A stretch of DNA of 64,000 nucleotides from positions 310,001 to 374,000 of the forward strand of contig NZ_QXJI01000001.1 in NCBI RefSeq assembly GCF_003586305.1, in the 5' to 3' direction. Below, one piece after another: positions 1-9,216 of this stretch. The position numbers and the translations under genes are program-made. This stretch comes from Cognatilysobacter tabacisoli. Lineage in GTDB: Bacteria; Pseudomonadota; Gammaproteobacteria; Xanthomonadales; Xanthomonadaceae. Below the pieces are notes generated by a model. That model was not told the DNA's origin, did not search any database, and saw only the letters and a program-made list of their open reading frames with translations. Numbering within the stretch: position 1 is the stretch's first letter; the number at the start of each line of letters is the position of its first letter.

Positions 1-705
1 CTTGGCCGATGCGCGCACCGGCGCATCCGGCACGGCGCGCGCGGAGTTCGTGTAGCTCGGCCGCCGCGCCGCGGCCGGCGCGGCGACCGCGTCGGCCGCC
101 GTGCCGGCGAAGGCTTCGGGTTGATCGACGCTGGCGGCGGCGGGCGCGGGCGCGGGCGCGGCCGGCGTGCGCTCGCGTGCCTGCGACTCGGCCCGTTCGG
201 CCGCGGCGCGCTGCTCGGCCGCCCGTGCACCGGCGCGCTGCGACGCGGCGTCCGCCGCCTGCCGTGCCGCGGCGTCGCGGGGGGTCGTGGCGTCCTGCCC
301 TTCGGCCAGCTGCGTTTCGGCGGCGGGCGGCGGCGGCATCACCATCGGGCGCGGCGCGCTGGGCACCGTGTCGAAGACGACGGCCGGGCCGTCCGCCGCG
401 GCGGCCGCCTCGCGTGCCGCGCTGCCGGCGGCGCCGTCGACCGGCGGCCGCAGCTGCCAGACGACGCCGATTGCCAGCGCGAGCGTGGCCGCGGTGCCCA
501 CCGCGGTGACCAGGCTGGCCGGAGTGCCGAGCCAGCCCCGCCACCCGCGCCGCGCCGGCGCGGGGCCGGCCACCGCGCGGTGCGCGGCGGCGAGGATGCG
601 CGCGTCGAGTGCCGGCGACGGGCCGTCGTGCGGGCCGAGCCGCGCGAGGCGGTCGGCCAGCGCGCGCTCGTCGGGCGTCAGCGGGTCGTGGCGGGGCGTG
701 GTCAT
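1..705 (-). CDS. Putative anti-sigma factor, membrane-anchored (C-terminus beyond window)
   Basis: This open frame has no stop before the window edge, so only the first 235 codons are seen. The ATG at 705 overlaps the stop of the upstream ECF sigma gene by 4 nt (ATGA), which implies translational coupling. The N-terminal ~55 residues are cytoplasm-like and charged. One hydrophobic segment follows at about residues 60-78 (LVTAVGTAATLALAIGVVW). The rest is a long Ala/Pro/Gln/Arg-rich region that would be periplasmic. That layout and the coupling are typical of anti-sigma factors. I see no zinc-type HxxxCxxC motif, so the anti-sigma role is inferred from context and topology, not from a recognised domain. 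Confidence 0.6.
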   Translation of the reverse strand, partial: MTTPRHDPLTPDERALADRLARLGPHDGPSPALDARILAAAHRAVAGPAPARRGWRGWLGTPASLVTAVGTAATLALAIGVVWQLRPPVDGAAGSAAREAAAAADGPAVVFDTVPSAPRPMVMPPPPAAETQLAEGQDATTPRDAAARQAADAASQRAGARAAEQRAAAERAESQARERTPAAPAPAPAAASVDQPEAFAGTAADAVAAPAAARRPSYTNSARAVPDAPVRASAK

Positions 706-1256
706 TCGTTCAATCTCGCGCGCAGCTTGTCCATCGCGTACCGCAGCCGCGACTTGACGGTTTCCCGGCCGGCGCCGGTGATGTCGCCGATCTCTTCCAG
801 GCTCAGCTCGTGCTCGAGCCGCAGCTGCAGCACCTCGCGCTGCTCGTCGGGCAGCGATTCCATCGCCAGCTGCAGGCGGCGGCGCTGCTCGAAGTCGGAC
901 AGCTCGCGCTCGGGCGTGGTCGGGTCGGGGACCCGGGCGGCGCGCTCGTCGCCGTCGTCCGGCGCCGGTGGGCGGTGTTTGAGGCCGCGCCAGTGGTCGT
1001 TGAGCCGATTGTGGGCGATCCGGAACAGCCAGGTCCTGAACGCGGCGTCCGGGGTCCAGCCGGCGCGCGCGGCGATCACCCGCTGCCAGACGTCCTGGAA
1101 GAACTCGTCGGCCAGCGCGGGATCGCGCAGCTGTCGCAGCAGGAAGCGATACAACGGACCGCGGTGGCGGGCATAGAGGACCTCGAACGCCGCGACGTCG
1201 CCGCCGGCCCAGGCCAGCATCAGCACGTCGTCGCCGGGGTCGCTGGCCGCATTCAT
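702..1256 (-). CDS. RNA polymerase ECF-type sigma-70 factor
   Basis: The 184-residue product has the two-domain layout of extracytoplasmic-function sigma factors. Region 2 contains FEVLYARHRGPLYRFLLRQL and DEFFQDVWQRVI. An acidic/Pro linker follows, then region 4 with LPDEQREVLQLRLEHELSLE and the recognition helix ETVKSRLRYAMDKLR. An upstream in-frame ATG at 1376 would add 40 low-complexity residues. The ATG at 1256 (MNAASDPGDD) gives the normal family length, so I chose it. The gene is followed, with a 4-nt overlap, by the putative anti-sigma gene. It is transcribed divergently from the GGDEF/EAL gene. The regulon cannot be told from this window. Confidence 0.88.
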   Translation of the reverse strand: MNAASDPGDDVLMLAWAGGDVAAFEVLYARHRGPLYRFLLRQLRDPALADEFFQDVWQRVIAARAGWTPDAAFRTWLFRIAHNRLNDHWRGLKHRPPAPDDGDERAARVPDPTTPERELSDFEQRRRLQLAMESLPDEQREVLQLRLEHELSLEEIGDITGAGRETVKSRLRYAMDKLRARLNE

Positions 1257-1477
1257 CGCGGGCAGGGTACGGGCTGGGGCCTCGCCCGGGAAGCGGCCCG
1301 GCGCGGGGCCGGGCCGCCGCGGCAAGGCCGGCAGCGGCACGGCGGTCGAAACGTCCATGTTCGGATCAACGGGCATGGCGGGCAGACGGGGTTGGCCGCG
1401 TCGCCGGCGGTGCGCGCGTTATCCTCGTGAGTCAGGAATGGCGGCGAACGGGGGCCGCACACCCAATGGAGCAAGCG

Positions 1478-4378
1478 ATGGCCACCAGCGGCGCGGGCGA
1501 TGCCCCGGCCGGACGCGGTTCGTTGGCCGCGGCGCTGCAGGAGGCGCTGCCCAGCGGTTCGCAGGTCGCCGTCCACTGGCAGTGGCCGTCCGGCGAGCTG
1601 GGCGAGTCCCGGTCCGAACACGCGCCGCCGGCCCTGTCCGAGCATGCCCATCGCCTGATGGAGCGGAACGAGCCGGCGCCGACCGGCGCGCCCCGGCGCC
1701 TTCAGCTGTGCTGGAGCGACGACGACGACGGCTCCGCGGTGGCAGTGGTTGCCGACCTGCCCGAGGCGCTGTCGCCGGCGTCGCGCACCGCGTGGAAGGC
1801 GATGGCGCGGCGGCTGGTGTCCGCGCACCTGGTCGCGCTCCGCGCGCAGGCCCGCGCCGAGCTGCTCGAACGTTCGCAGCGCCTGCAGCAGGCGCTGTAC
1901 GAGATCGCCGACCTGGCCGGCTCGGACCTCGAGATGGCCGAGATGCTGCGCCGCATCCACGAGGTGGTCGGCCGGCTGATGTTCGCCGAGAACTTCTACA
2001 TCGTGCTGTACGACGACGTGCGCGATTCGCTGCGGTTCCTGTACTTCGCCGACAGCCAGGACAGCTACGTCGCCGACCCGGACGCGCACATCGCGATCGC
2101 CGACATGCCCAACAGCCTCACGGTCGGCCTGTTGCGCCACGGCGACCCGATGCGCGGCCCGTCGCGGTCGCTGCGCATGCAGCTGGGCATCCGCCGCGAC
2201 GATGCGCACGGCCCCGACAGCGCCGACTGGCTCGGCGTGCCGATGCGGCGCGAGGACCGCGTGTGCGGCGCGATCGTGGTGCAGAGCTACGTGCTGCCGG
2301 GGGTCTACCGCGACGAGGAGCGCGCGCTGCTGGCGTTCGTTGCCCAGCACATCCTGACCGCGCTCGACCGCCACCAGGCGCGCGAGGAGCTCGAGCGGCG
2401 CGTCGAAGAGCGCACCCGCGAGCTGCAGCAGACCAACCGCGAGCTGCAGGCCGAGATCGTCGAGCGCCAGCGCGGCGAGCGCCTGCAGCGCGCGCTGTTC
2501 CGGATCGCCGAGCTGTCGATCAGCGCCGAGTCGCTGGAGCGCTTCTACCAGCAGGTGCACGACGTCGTCGCCGAACTGCTGTACGCGCGCAACTTCTACA
2601 TCGCGCTGCTGTCGGCCGACGCGGCGCACCTGGAGTTCCCGTACTCGATCGACGAGCGCGACGCCGTGCGCGCCACGCGCAAGCTGTCCAAGGGCCTGAC
2701 CGAATACGTGATCGGCAGCGGCCGGCCGCTGCTCGCCGACCGCCCCACGATCGACGCGCTGGCCGAGCAAGGCGTGGCGCGCAGCCGCGGTTCGCTCGCC
2801 CACTGCTGGCTCGGCGTGCCGCTGCTGCGCGGCGACGTGCCGGTCGGCGTCATCGCGGTGCAGAGCTACTCGCCCGCCATCGCCTTTAACGCGCGCGACC
2901 AGGAGCTGCTGACCTTCGTTGCCCACCACATCGGCATCGGCCTGGCGCGCAAGCAGGCGCAGGAGAGCCTGGTCGCCGCCCACGCCGAGCTCGAACAGCG
3001 GGTCGACGCGCGCACCCAGGAGCTGGCCGAGGCCAACGCGCAGCTGCGCGCCCAGATCAACGAGCGCCTGCGCGCCGAGCAGAAGCTGACCCACCAGGCG
3101 CGCCACGACGCGCTGACCGGGCTGCCCAACCGCGAGCAGCTGCTCGAGAGCCTGGCCGCGGCGATCCTCGCCGCGCAGGCCGACCCGGACCGCCAGTTCG
3201 CGGTGCTGTTCCTCGACCTGGACCGCTTCAAGCTGGTCAACGACAGCGCCGGGCACTCGGCCGGCGACGAGCTGCTGGTCGAGGCCGGCCGGCGCATCGT
3301 GTCGGCCGTGCGCAGCCACGACGTGGTCGCGCGGCTCGGCGGCGACGAGTTCGCGATCCTGATCGACGCGATCGATGGCCAGAACGTGGCCGAAGAGGCG
3401 GCGCAGCGGATCATCGAGGTGCTCGGCCAGCCGTGCTGGGTGGCGGGCCGCGAAGTGTTCCCGTCGGCCAGCATCGGCATCGCGCTGTGGCACCCGCGCT
3501 ACCGCAAGGGCGCCGACCTGCTGCGCGACGCCGACGCGGCGATGTACCGGGCCAAGGCCGGCGGCCGCGACCGCTGCGCGGTGTTCGACGAGGCGATGCG
3601 CGAGGAAGCCGTGCGCATCCTCGACCTCGAGGCTGACCTGCGCCGCGCGATCAACAGCGACAGCTTCGTCGCGCACTACCAGCCGATCGTGCGGCTGGCC
3701 GACGGCATGCCGATCGGCCACGAGGCGCTGCTGCGCTGGCGCCACGAGCGCCGCGGGCTGCTGTTGCCGGGCGAGTTCATCGGCCTGGGCGAGGACACCG
3801 GACTGATCGAGGAGGTCGACTGGCTGCTGTACGCGCAGGTCGCGCAGCGGCTGGCCACGGTCGACGACGGCTACATCTCGATCAACGTGTCGCCACGGCA
3901 CTTCCTGATGGCCGATTTCGCCGAGCGGCTGCTGAACCTGCTCGACGCCGCCGGCGCCGACCCGCACCGGCTGCGGATCGAGATCACCGAGGTGGCGCTG
4001 CTCGACGACGCGCCGCGCGCGCTGCGCATCCTGCGCACGCTGCGCAGCCACGGCGTGCTGGCGCAGCTGGACGATTTCGGCACCGGGTTCTCGGCGCTGT
4101 CGTACCTGCACCGCTTCCCGATCGAGTGCCTGAAGATCGACCAGAGCTTCGTCGCCGGCCTGGTCGGCGACACGCGCCCGGAGAGCGTCGCGGTGGTGCG
4201 CGCGATCCAGGCGCTCGCCGGCACGCTGGGCATCTACACGATCGGCGAGGGCGTCGAGAACGAAGCCCAGCGCGCGGTCCTGCGCGAGCTGGGCTGCGAA
4301 CACGGCCAGGGCTATCTGTTCGGCCGCCCGGTCGAGGATCCGTTCGCGCTCGCGCGGCAGGCGGCGCTCATTCGCTGA
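1478..4378 (+). CDS. GAF-GAF-GGDEF-EAL cyclic-di-GMP signalling protein
   Basis: This cytoplasmic 966-residue protein has two GAF-like sensor domains (about residues 130-290 and 345-500), each followed by a coiled coil (RREELERRVEERTREL-type and LEQRVDARTQEL). A GGDEF domain and an EAL domain follow. GGDEF is intact near residue 621, with an RxxD inhibitory site (RSHD) five residues before it. The EAL site is intact near residue 749 (HEALLRW) and is followed by DDFGTGFSALSYL, KIDQSF and GEGVENE. It could therefore both make and degrade c-di-GMP; which activity dominates cannot be read from sequence. A GTG at 1427 and an ATG at 1466 are in frame, but ATG 1478 has GGAG six bases upstream. The 3' end overlaps the convergent vWA gene by 11 bp. 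Confidence 0.9.
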   Translation: MATSGAGDAPAGRGSLAAALQEALPSGSQVAVHWQWPSGELGESRSEHAPPALSEHAHRLMERNEPAPTGAPRRLQLCWSDDDDGSAVAVVADLPEALSPASRTAWKAMARRLVSAHLVALRAQARAELLERSQRLQQALYEIADLAGSDLEMAEMLRRIHEVVGRLMFAENFYIVLYDDVRDSLRFLYFADSQDSYVADPDAHIAIADMPNSLTVGLLRHGDPMRGPSRSLRMQLGIRRDDAHGPDSADWLGVPMRREDRVCGAIVVQSYVLPGVYRDEERALLAFVAQHILTALDRHQAREELERRVEERTRELQQTNRELQAEIVERQRGERLQRALFRIAELSISAESLERFYQQVHDVVAELLYARNFYIALLSADAAHLEFPYSIDERDAVRATRKLSKGLTEYVIGSGRPLLADRPTIDALAEQGVARSRGSLAHCWLGVPLLRGDVPVGVIAVQSYSPAIAFNARDQELLTFVAHHIGIGLARKQAQESLVAAHAELEQRVDARTQELAEANAQLRAQINERLRAEQKLTHQARHDALTGLPNREQLLESLAAAILAAQADPDRQFAVLFLDLDRFKLVNDSAGHSAGDELLVEAGRRIVSAVRSHDVVARLGGDEFAILIDAIDGQNVAEEAAQRIIEVLGQPCWVAGREVFPSASIGIALWHPRYRKGADLLRDADAAMYRAKAGGRDRCAVFDEAMREEAVRILDLEADLRRAINSDSFVAHYQPIVRLADGMPIGHEALLRWRHERRGLLLPGEFIGLGEDTGLIEEVDWLLYAQVAQRLATVDDGYISINVSPRHFLMADFAERLLNLLDAAGADPHRLRIEITEVALLDDAPRALRILRTLRSHGVLAQLDDFGTGFSALSYLHRFPIECLKIDQSFVAGLVGDTRPESVAVVRAIQALAGTLGIYTIGEGVENEAQRAVLRELGCEHGQGYLFGRPVEDPFALARQAALIR

Positions 4379-6152
4379 CAGTCGCGGTGCGTGCGCGGTC
4401 GGCATCGACCAGCGCCCGCGCCTGTTCGACCAGCTGCAGGAACTCCGCCCGCTGGCCCCAGCGGTCGTCGCCGCGGGCGCCGCGCGCCGACGCGGCGATC
4501 TGCGTCCAGCTCCAGCCATCCAGACGCGTGCCGCCGCGCAGCGCATCGGCGTAGCCGGCGACGGCGGCAGCGAAGCGCAGCGCCTCGCTCGGGCGGGCCC
4601 CCAGCGCACCGGCCGCGATCGGCGCTTCGATCAGGCGGCTGCGCGTCTCGCCGGGGCGCTTGTAGCGCAGGCGCAGGTGGGCGAGTTCACCCGCCGATGC
4701 GCTCGGCTTCGTCGTTGCGGCATAGCGCAGCGCCGGCAGGCGCTCCGTCCCCGAGCCGACCGGCGTGATCTCGTACAGCGCGGTCACTTCGTGGCCGGCG
4801 CCGATGTCGCCGGCATCGACGCGGTCGTTGGCGAAGTCCTCGCGCTGCAGCAGGCGGTTCTCGTAGCCGATCAGGCGGTACTCGGCGACGACGGCGGGGT
4901 TGAACTCGACCTGCACCTTCACGTCCTGCGCGATCGTCAGCAAGGTCGAGCCCATCTCCTCGACGAGCACCTTGCGCGCCTCCTGCAGCGTGTCGATGTA
5001 GGCGTGGTTGCCGTCGCCGACGTCGGCCAGCTTCTCGGCAAGCGCGTCGTTGTAGTTGCCGCGCCCGAAGCCGAGCGTGGTCAGCGCGATGCCGGACTTT
5101 CGCTGGTCGGCAACCAGGGTCTCCAGCGCGCCGTCGTCGACCGTGCCGACGTTGAAGTCGCCGTCGGTGGCCAGGATCACCCGGTTGACGCCGCCGGGCA
5201 CGTAGGCCTGCTGCGCCATCGCGTAGGCCAGCCGGATGCCGTCGCCGCCGTTGGTGCTGCCGCCGGCCTGCAGGCGCTCGAGCGCGGCGAGGATCTCGCC
5301 CTGGCGGTCGCCCGGCGTCGGCGGCAGCACCAGCCCGGCGCTGCCGGCGTAGACGACGATCGACACGCGGTCCTGCGGCCGCAGCTGGCGCGCCAGCAGG
5401 CCGAACGCGCGGACCAGCAGCGGCAGCTTGTCCGGCGACTCCATCGAGCCGGACGTGTCGATCAGGAACACCAGATTGGCGGGCGGCAGGGTCGCCTTCG
5501 GCACGTCGTAGCCCTTGATGCCGACCATCAGCAGCTGGCGCTTGGCGTTCCACGGGGCGGCGGCCAGTTCCGTGGTCACCCGGAACGGCACCTCGCGCGA
5601 CGTCGGCGCGGGGTGGCCGTAGTCGAAGTAGTTGATGAATTCCTCCGCGCGCACCGCGTCGGCCGGGGGCCGCTGGCCGTCGGCGAGCAGGCGGCGCACG
5701 TTGCTGTAGCTGCCGGTGTCGACGTCGACCGAGAACGTCGACACCGGCTGTTCGGTCGTGCGCTGTACCGGGTTGTCGGCGCGCTCGGCGTAGCGCTCGG
5801 TGTTGGCCACGGGCGGCGGGCCTGCAAATCCGGCGACCGGCGCGGCCATCCGCATCTGCGGCGGCGGGGGCGGGGACGGCGGCGCCATCACCTGGACGTG
5901 CGCGTCGTTGACTCGCGAGCCGATCACTTCGACGCGGTCGAGCGTGGCGCTCGCCTCGGCGGCGACCACGGCGGCGGCCGCGTGCTGCGCGGTCGCGTCA
6001 TGGGCGCGCCGGGCGTTGGCGTCCGCGGCGGCGGCCGACGCCTTCTGTTCCGGCGAGACGGTGGAGCACGAACTGAGCACGCCTGCCGACAGGGCGACGG
6101 CCGAGAGCAGGGCGAGAGACAGCGCGGAGCGGGTGGGCGTCGGACGGTTCAT
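4368..6152 (-). CDS. YfbK-type von Willebrand factor A lipoprotein
   Basis: The 594-residue product begins with a lipoprotein signal ending in VLSSC, so Cys29 would be lipidated. A Pro-rich linker follows, then a YfbK-like N-terminal region (STFSVDVDTGSYSNVRRLL) and a vWA domain. The metal-ion-dependent adhesion site is complete: DTSGS from Asp232, the Thr in GGSTNGGDG, and the Asp in ATDGDF. The C-terminal part matches the domain that usually closes YfbK proteins. The function of the family is poorly defined; it is a surface or periplasmic protein with a metal-binding adhesion fold. An oddity is DRVEVIGSRV near residue 72, a string resembling the N-terminus of xanthomonad TonB-dependent receptors. 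It lies near an ECF sigma/anti-sigma pair, but a regulatory link is only inferred. Confidence 0.88.
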   Translation of the reverse strand: MNRPTPTRSALSLALLSAVALSAGVLSSCSTVSPEQKASAAAADANARRAHDATAQHAAAAVVAAEASATLDRVEVIGSRVNDAHVQVMAPPSPPPPPQMRMAAPVAGFAGPPPVANTERYAERADNPVQRTTEQPVSTFSVDVDTGSYSNVRRLLADGQRPPADAVRAEEFINYFDYGHPAPTSREVPFRVTTELAAAPWNAKRQLLMVGIKGYDVPKATLPPANLVFLIDTSGSMESPDKLPLLVRAFGLLARQLRPQDRVSIVVYAGSAGLVLPPTPGDRQGEILAALERLQAGGSTNGGDGIRLAYAMAQQAYVPGGVNRVILATDGDFNVGTVDDGALETLVADQRKSGIALTTLGFGRGNYNDALAEKLADVGDGNHAYIDTLQEARKVLVEEMGSTLLTIAQDVKVQVEFNPAVVAEYRLIGYENRLLQREDFANDRVDAGDIGAGHEVTALYEITPVGSGTERLPALRYAATTKPSASAGELAHLRLRYKRPGETRSRLIEAPIAAGALGARPSEALRFAAAVAGYADALRGGTRLDGWSWTQIAASARGARGDDRWGQRAEFLQLVEQARALVDADRARTATVSE

Positions 6153-6233
6153 CGGGTTCCTCCCGGGGTGGTCGTGGCGTTCGAACGCACGACCCCCGCG
6201 GGCGGGGTTAAGCCGATGCCGCCGGACGCGCGA

Positions 6234-7664
6234 TCAGCCGGCGCGCACCACGAGCAGGCGCGGCTCGGTCATGTCCTCGATCGCGCTGCGCACGCCCTCG
6301 CGTCCGAGCCCGGACTGCTTGATGCCGCCGTACGGCATGTTGTCGACGCGGAAGCTCGGCACGTCGCCGACCACGACGCCGCCGACCTCGAGCCGGTCCC
6401 AGGCGCGCATCGCGTGGTCGAGGCGCGCGGTGAACACGCCGGCCTGCAGGCCGAAGTCGCTGTCGTTGACGCGCGCGATCGCCGCGTCGAAGTCCGCCAC
6501 CGGCTCAAGGAGGGCCACGGGGCCGAAGGCCTCCTTGCGGTACAGGTCGGCGTCGCGCGGCACGTTCTCGAGCAGCGCCGCCGGCAGCCGGTTGCCGTCG
6601 CGCGCGCCGCCGGCCAGCCGCTTGGCGCCGGCCTTGCGTGCGTCGTCGATCCAGCGTTCGACGCGCTTGGCGGCGTCCTCGTCGATCATCGGGCCGATGA
6701 AGGTCCGCTCGTCGCGCGGGTCGCCCATCCGCAGCCGGCCGACCGCGGCCTTGAGCTTGCGCCGCAGCTTCTCGTACACGGCCTCGTGCGCGACGATCCG
6801 CTGCACGCTGATGCAGCTCTGCCCGCTCTGGTAGTACGCGCCGAACACCAGCCGCTCGACCACGTGGTCGAGCGAGGCGCCCGGATCGGCGTCGACGATG
6901 CACGCCGCGTTGCCGCCGAGTTCCAGCGTGACCTTCTTGCGTCCGGCCCGCGCCTTGAGGTCCCAGCCGACCAGCCCGCCGGTGAAGCTCAGCAGCGCGA
7001 TGCGCTCGTCCTCGACCAGCGCATTGGCGTCCTCGTTGCTGCACGGGAACACCGAGAACGCGCCCTTCGGCAGGTCGGTCTCGGCCAGCACCTCGGCGAT
7101 GATCAGCGCGCCGACCGGCGTCTTGGCCGCGGGCTTCAGCACGAACGGGCAGCCGGCCGCGATCGCCGGCGCGACCTTGTGCGCGACGAGGTTCAGCGGG
7201 AAGTTGAACGGGGTGATGAAGGCGCACGCGCCGATCGGCACGCGCTTGACCATGCCGCGGTAGCCGCGGGTGCGCTCGGACACCTGCAGTTCAATCAGCT
7301 CGCCGTCGATGCGGGTGGCCTCGCCGGCCGCGATGCGGAACGTGTCGATCAGGCGGGTGACTTCGCCGCGCGCGTCCTTGATCGGCTTTCCGGCCTCGAT
7401 GCACAGGGCCAGCGCGAGCTCCTCGAAGCGCTCGGAGAACCGGCGCACGCAGTGCTCGAGCACGTCGCGGCGCGCGTCCGGTGGAAACGCCGCCATCGGC
7501 CCGCGCGCCTTGTGCGCGGCGACGATCGCCTTGCGCACCGTCGCCGCGTCGGCCATCGCGACGCGCGTCGCGCGCTTGCCGCTGTACTTGTCGAGCACGT
7601 CGAGGTCGGCGTTGGCCGCCACCGGCTGGTTCGCGAGGTAGTACGGGTAGCGCTTGGCGAGCAT
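6234..7664 (-). CDS. NAD(P)-dependent aldehyde dehydrogenase
   Basis: The 476-residue protein has a full aldehyde dehydrogenase fold. It contains the cofactor-domain motif FNFPLNLVAHKVAPA, the general-base glutamate in LELGGN, the catalytic cysteine in SGQSCISVQR, and the late motif NDSDFGLQAGVF. The end PYGGIKQSGLGREGVR is typical of the superfamily. The substrate cannot be assigned; the sequence resembles broad-range aldehyde dehydrogenases more than betaine-aldehyde or succinate-semialdehyde types. The start (MLAKRYPYYL) gives normal length, and the open frame upstream is low-complexity antisense of xseA. It lies downstream of xseA in the same direction with a 122-bp gap, so co-transcription is possible but not required. 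Confidence 0.9.
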   Translation of the reverse strand: MLAKRYPYYLANQPVAANADLDVLDKYSGKRATRVAMADAATVRKAIVAAHKARGPMAAFPPDARRDVLEHCVRRFSERFEELALALCIEAGKPIKDARGEVTRLIDTFRIAAGEATRIDGELIELQVSERTRGYRGMVKRVPIGACAFITPFNFPLNLVAHKVAPAIAAGCPFVLKPAAKTPVGALIIAEVLAETDLPKGAFSVFPCSNEDANALVEDERIALLSFTGGLVGWDLKARAGRKKVTLELGGNAACIVDADPGASLDHVVERLVFGAYYQSGQSCISVQRIVAHEAVYEKLRRKLKAAVGRLRMGDPRDERTFIGPMIDEDAAKRVERWIDDARKAGAKRLAGGARDGNRLPAALLENVPRDADLYRKEAFGPVALLEPVADFDAAIARVNDSDFGLQAGVFTARLDHAMRAWDRLEVGGVVVGDVPSFRVDNMPYGGIKQSGLGREGVRSAIEDMTEPRLLVVRAG

Positions 7665-7786
7665 GGGTCGCTCCGGGCGGGGACGCGGCGCCAGCGTAGC
7701 GACTGGCGCGTAAACATGCGGTGCGGCTCGAGCGGGTGCGCTGTGACGCGTCGCCGCGCGGTGGGGCAATGAACGCGGGCTTGCGC

Positions 7787-9142
7787 TCAGTCGGCGGAAC
7801 GTTCGCCGCGCGCCAGCACCTGCACCGCGAGCGTGCCGTCGGCCAGCCGCGCATCGAGGCGGTCGCCCGGCGCGGCGTCGAGCACGCTTCGCACGACGCG
7901 TCCGTCGTCCCGCAGCACGATCGCGTAGCCGCGCGCGACCGTGGCCAGCGGACTCACCGCCTCCAGCGAGCGCGCCAGTCCGCGCAGGTGCATCGCGTCG
8001 CGCGACAGCCGCCGCGCCATCGCCGACTGCGGCCGCGACGCGAGCGCGGCTAGCCGCTCGCGCAGCCGCTGCAGCCGGCGCTGCGGGTGCGCGGCGCGCA
8101 GCACCGCGTCGCTGTGGCGCAGGCGCGCGCGTTCGCGGTCGAGGCGGCGCTGCCACGCTGCGGCGAGCCGTCGCAGCGCCTCGGTCTGGCGCCGGCGCAG
8201 CAGTTCGAGCCGCGCCGCCGGGCGCAGCGCGTTCAGGCGCAGCGCGGCGCGGTCGGCGCGCTGCATCGCCGCGCGAAGCTGGTGCTGCTGCAGCGACGCA
8301 AGCCGCGCGTCGAGTGCGCGCAGCCGCCGGGCGAGGTCGTCGGCGTTCGGCACGAGCAACTCGGCGGCGACCGACGGCGTCGGCGCGCGCAGGTCGGCGG
8401 CGAACTCGACCAGGCTGAAGTCGGTCTCGTGGCCGATCGCCGCGACCACTGGCACCGCGCACTCGGCCACCGCGCGGGTCAGGCGCTCGTCGTTGAACGC
8501 CCACAGGTCCTCGAGCGAGCCGCCGCCGCGGGTCAGCAGCAGCACATCAAATCGACCGGACGCGGCCGCGCGCTGCAGCATCGCGAGGATCTGCGCCGGC
8601 GCGGCCTCGCCCTGCACCGGCACCGGCAGCACCTCGACCTCGACCAGCGGGAAGCGCCGCGCAAGCACGCTCAGGACGTCGCGCACCGCCGCGCCGCTGG
8701 GCGAGGTGATCACGCCGATACGGGCCGGGAACGCGGGCAGGGGACGCTTGCGCGACGGATCGAACAGGCCCTCGGCCTCGAGCCGCGCGCGCAGCTCGTC
8801 GTACGCGCGCCGCAGCGCGCCTTCGCCGGCCTCCTCCATGTGATCCAGCACCAGCTGGTAGTCGCCGCGCGCCTCGTACAGCGTCAGCCGGCCGCGCGCG
8901 AGCACGCGCACGCCCTCGCGCGGCTGGAACTTCAGCCAGCCGCTCTTGGGCTTGAACATCGCGCAGCGCACCTGCGCGCGCGCGTCCTTCAGGGTGAAGT
9001 ACAGGTGGCCCGACGACGGGCGCGACACGTTGCCCAGCTCGCCCTCGACCCAGATCAGCGGAAAGCTGCCCTCCAGCAGGTCGCGCGCCAGCGCGTTCAG
9101 CTGGCTGGGGGTGAGCACGTCGCGGGCGTCGTCGCGGGTCAT
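7787..9142 (-). CDS. xseA: Exodeoxyribonuclease VII large subunit
   Basis: The 451-residue protein matches XseA, which with XseB forms exonuclease VII, a single-strand DNA exonuclease acting in both directions in DNA repair. The N-terminal OB-fold ([20 protein letters not shown]) is followed by the catalytic core ([49 protein letters not shown]). A long Arg/Gln/Leu-rich coiled coil follows, then the C-terminal RGYAIVL motif. The ATG at 9142 ([10 protein letters not shown]) gives the usual length; an ATG at 9196 would add 18 untypical residues. No xseB is seen here. It is divergent from ispG across a 74-bp gap. Confidence 0.95.
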   Translation of the reverse strand: MTRDDARDVLTPSQLNALARDLLEGSFPLIWVEGELGNVSRPSSGHLYFTLKDARAQVRCAMFKPKSGWLKFQPREGVRVLARGRLTLYEARGDYQLVLDHMEEAGEGALRRAYDELRARLEAEGLFDPSRKRPLPAFPARIGVITSPSGAAVRDVLSVLARRFPLVEVEVLPVPVQGEAAPAQILAMLQRAAASGRFDVLLLTRGGGSLEDLWAFNDERLTRAVAECAVPVVAAIGHETDFSLVEFAADLRAPTPSVAAELLVPNADDLARRLRALDARLASLQQHQLRAAMQRADRAALRLNALRPAARLELLRRRQTEALRRLAAAWQRRLDRERARLRHSDAVLRAAHPQRRLQRLRERLAALASRPQSAMARRLSRDAMHLRGLARSLEAVSPLATVARGYAIVLRDDGRVVRSVLDAAPGDRLDARLADGTLAVQVLARGERSAD

Positions 9143-9204
9143 CGCAGGGCAGGCGGGACGGCCGGCCACGGTACCGCAGGGCCGGCCGGCGGTCACGCCG
9201 ACGC

Positions 9205-9210
9205 TACAAT
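9205..9210 (+). promoter_or_regulatory. Candidate -10 box of ispG (TACAAT)
   Basis: TACAAT lies only six bases before the ispG ATG. The start point expected about 7 nt downstream would coincide with the start codon, giving a leaderless or nearly leaderless mRNA. No good -35 box is seen 17 bp upstream, and there is no Shine-Dalgarno sequence between the box and the ATG. Confidence 0.45.
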
Positions 9211-9216
9211 GCGCGC

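Noticed and set aside
4368-4378. An 11-bp overlap of two convergent genes as a possible frameshift or misassembly.
   Set aside because: Both proteins end in the manner expected for their families, so a simple convergent overlap is sufficient.
1253-4609. A 1118-codon open frame on the minus strand, antisense to the GAF-GGDEF-EAL gene.
   Set aside because: Its composition is His/Arg/Ala/Gln-rich without domains. It mirrors the codon periodicity of the real gene on the plus strand, which has complete motifs.
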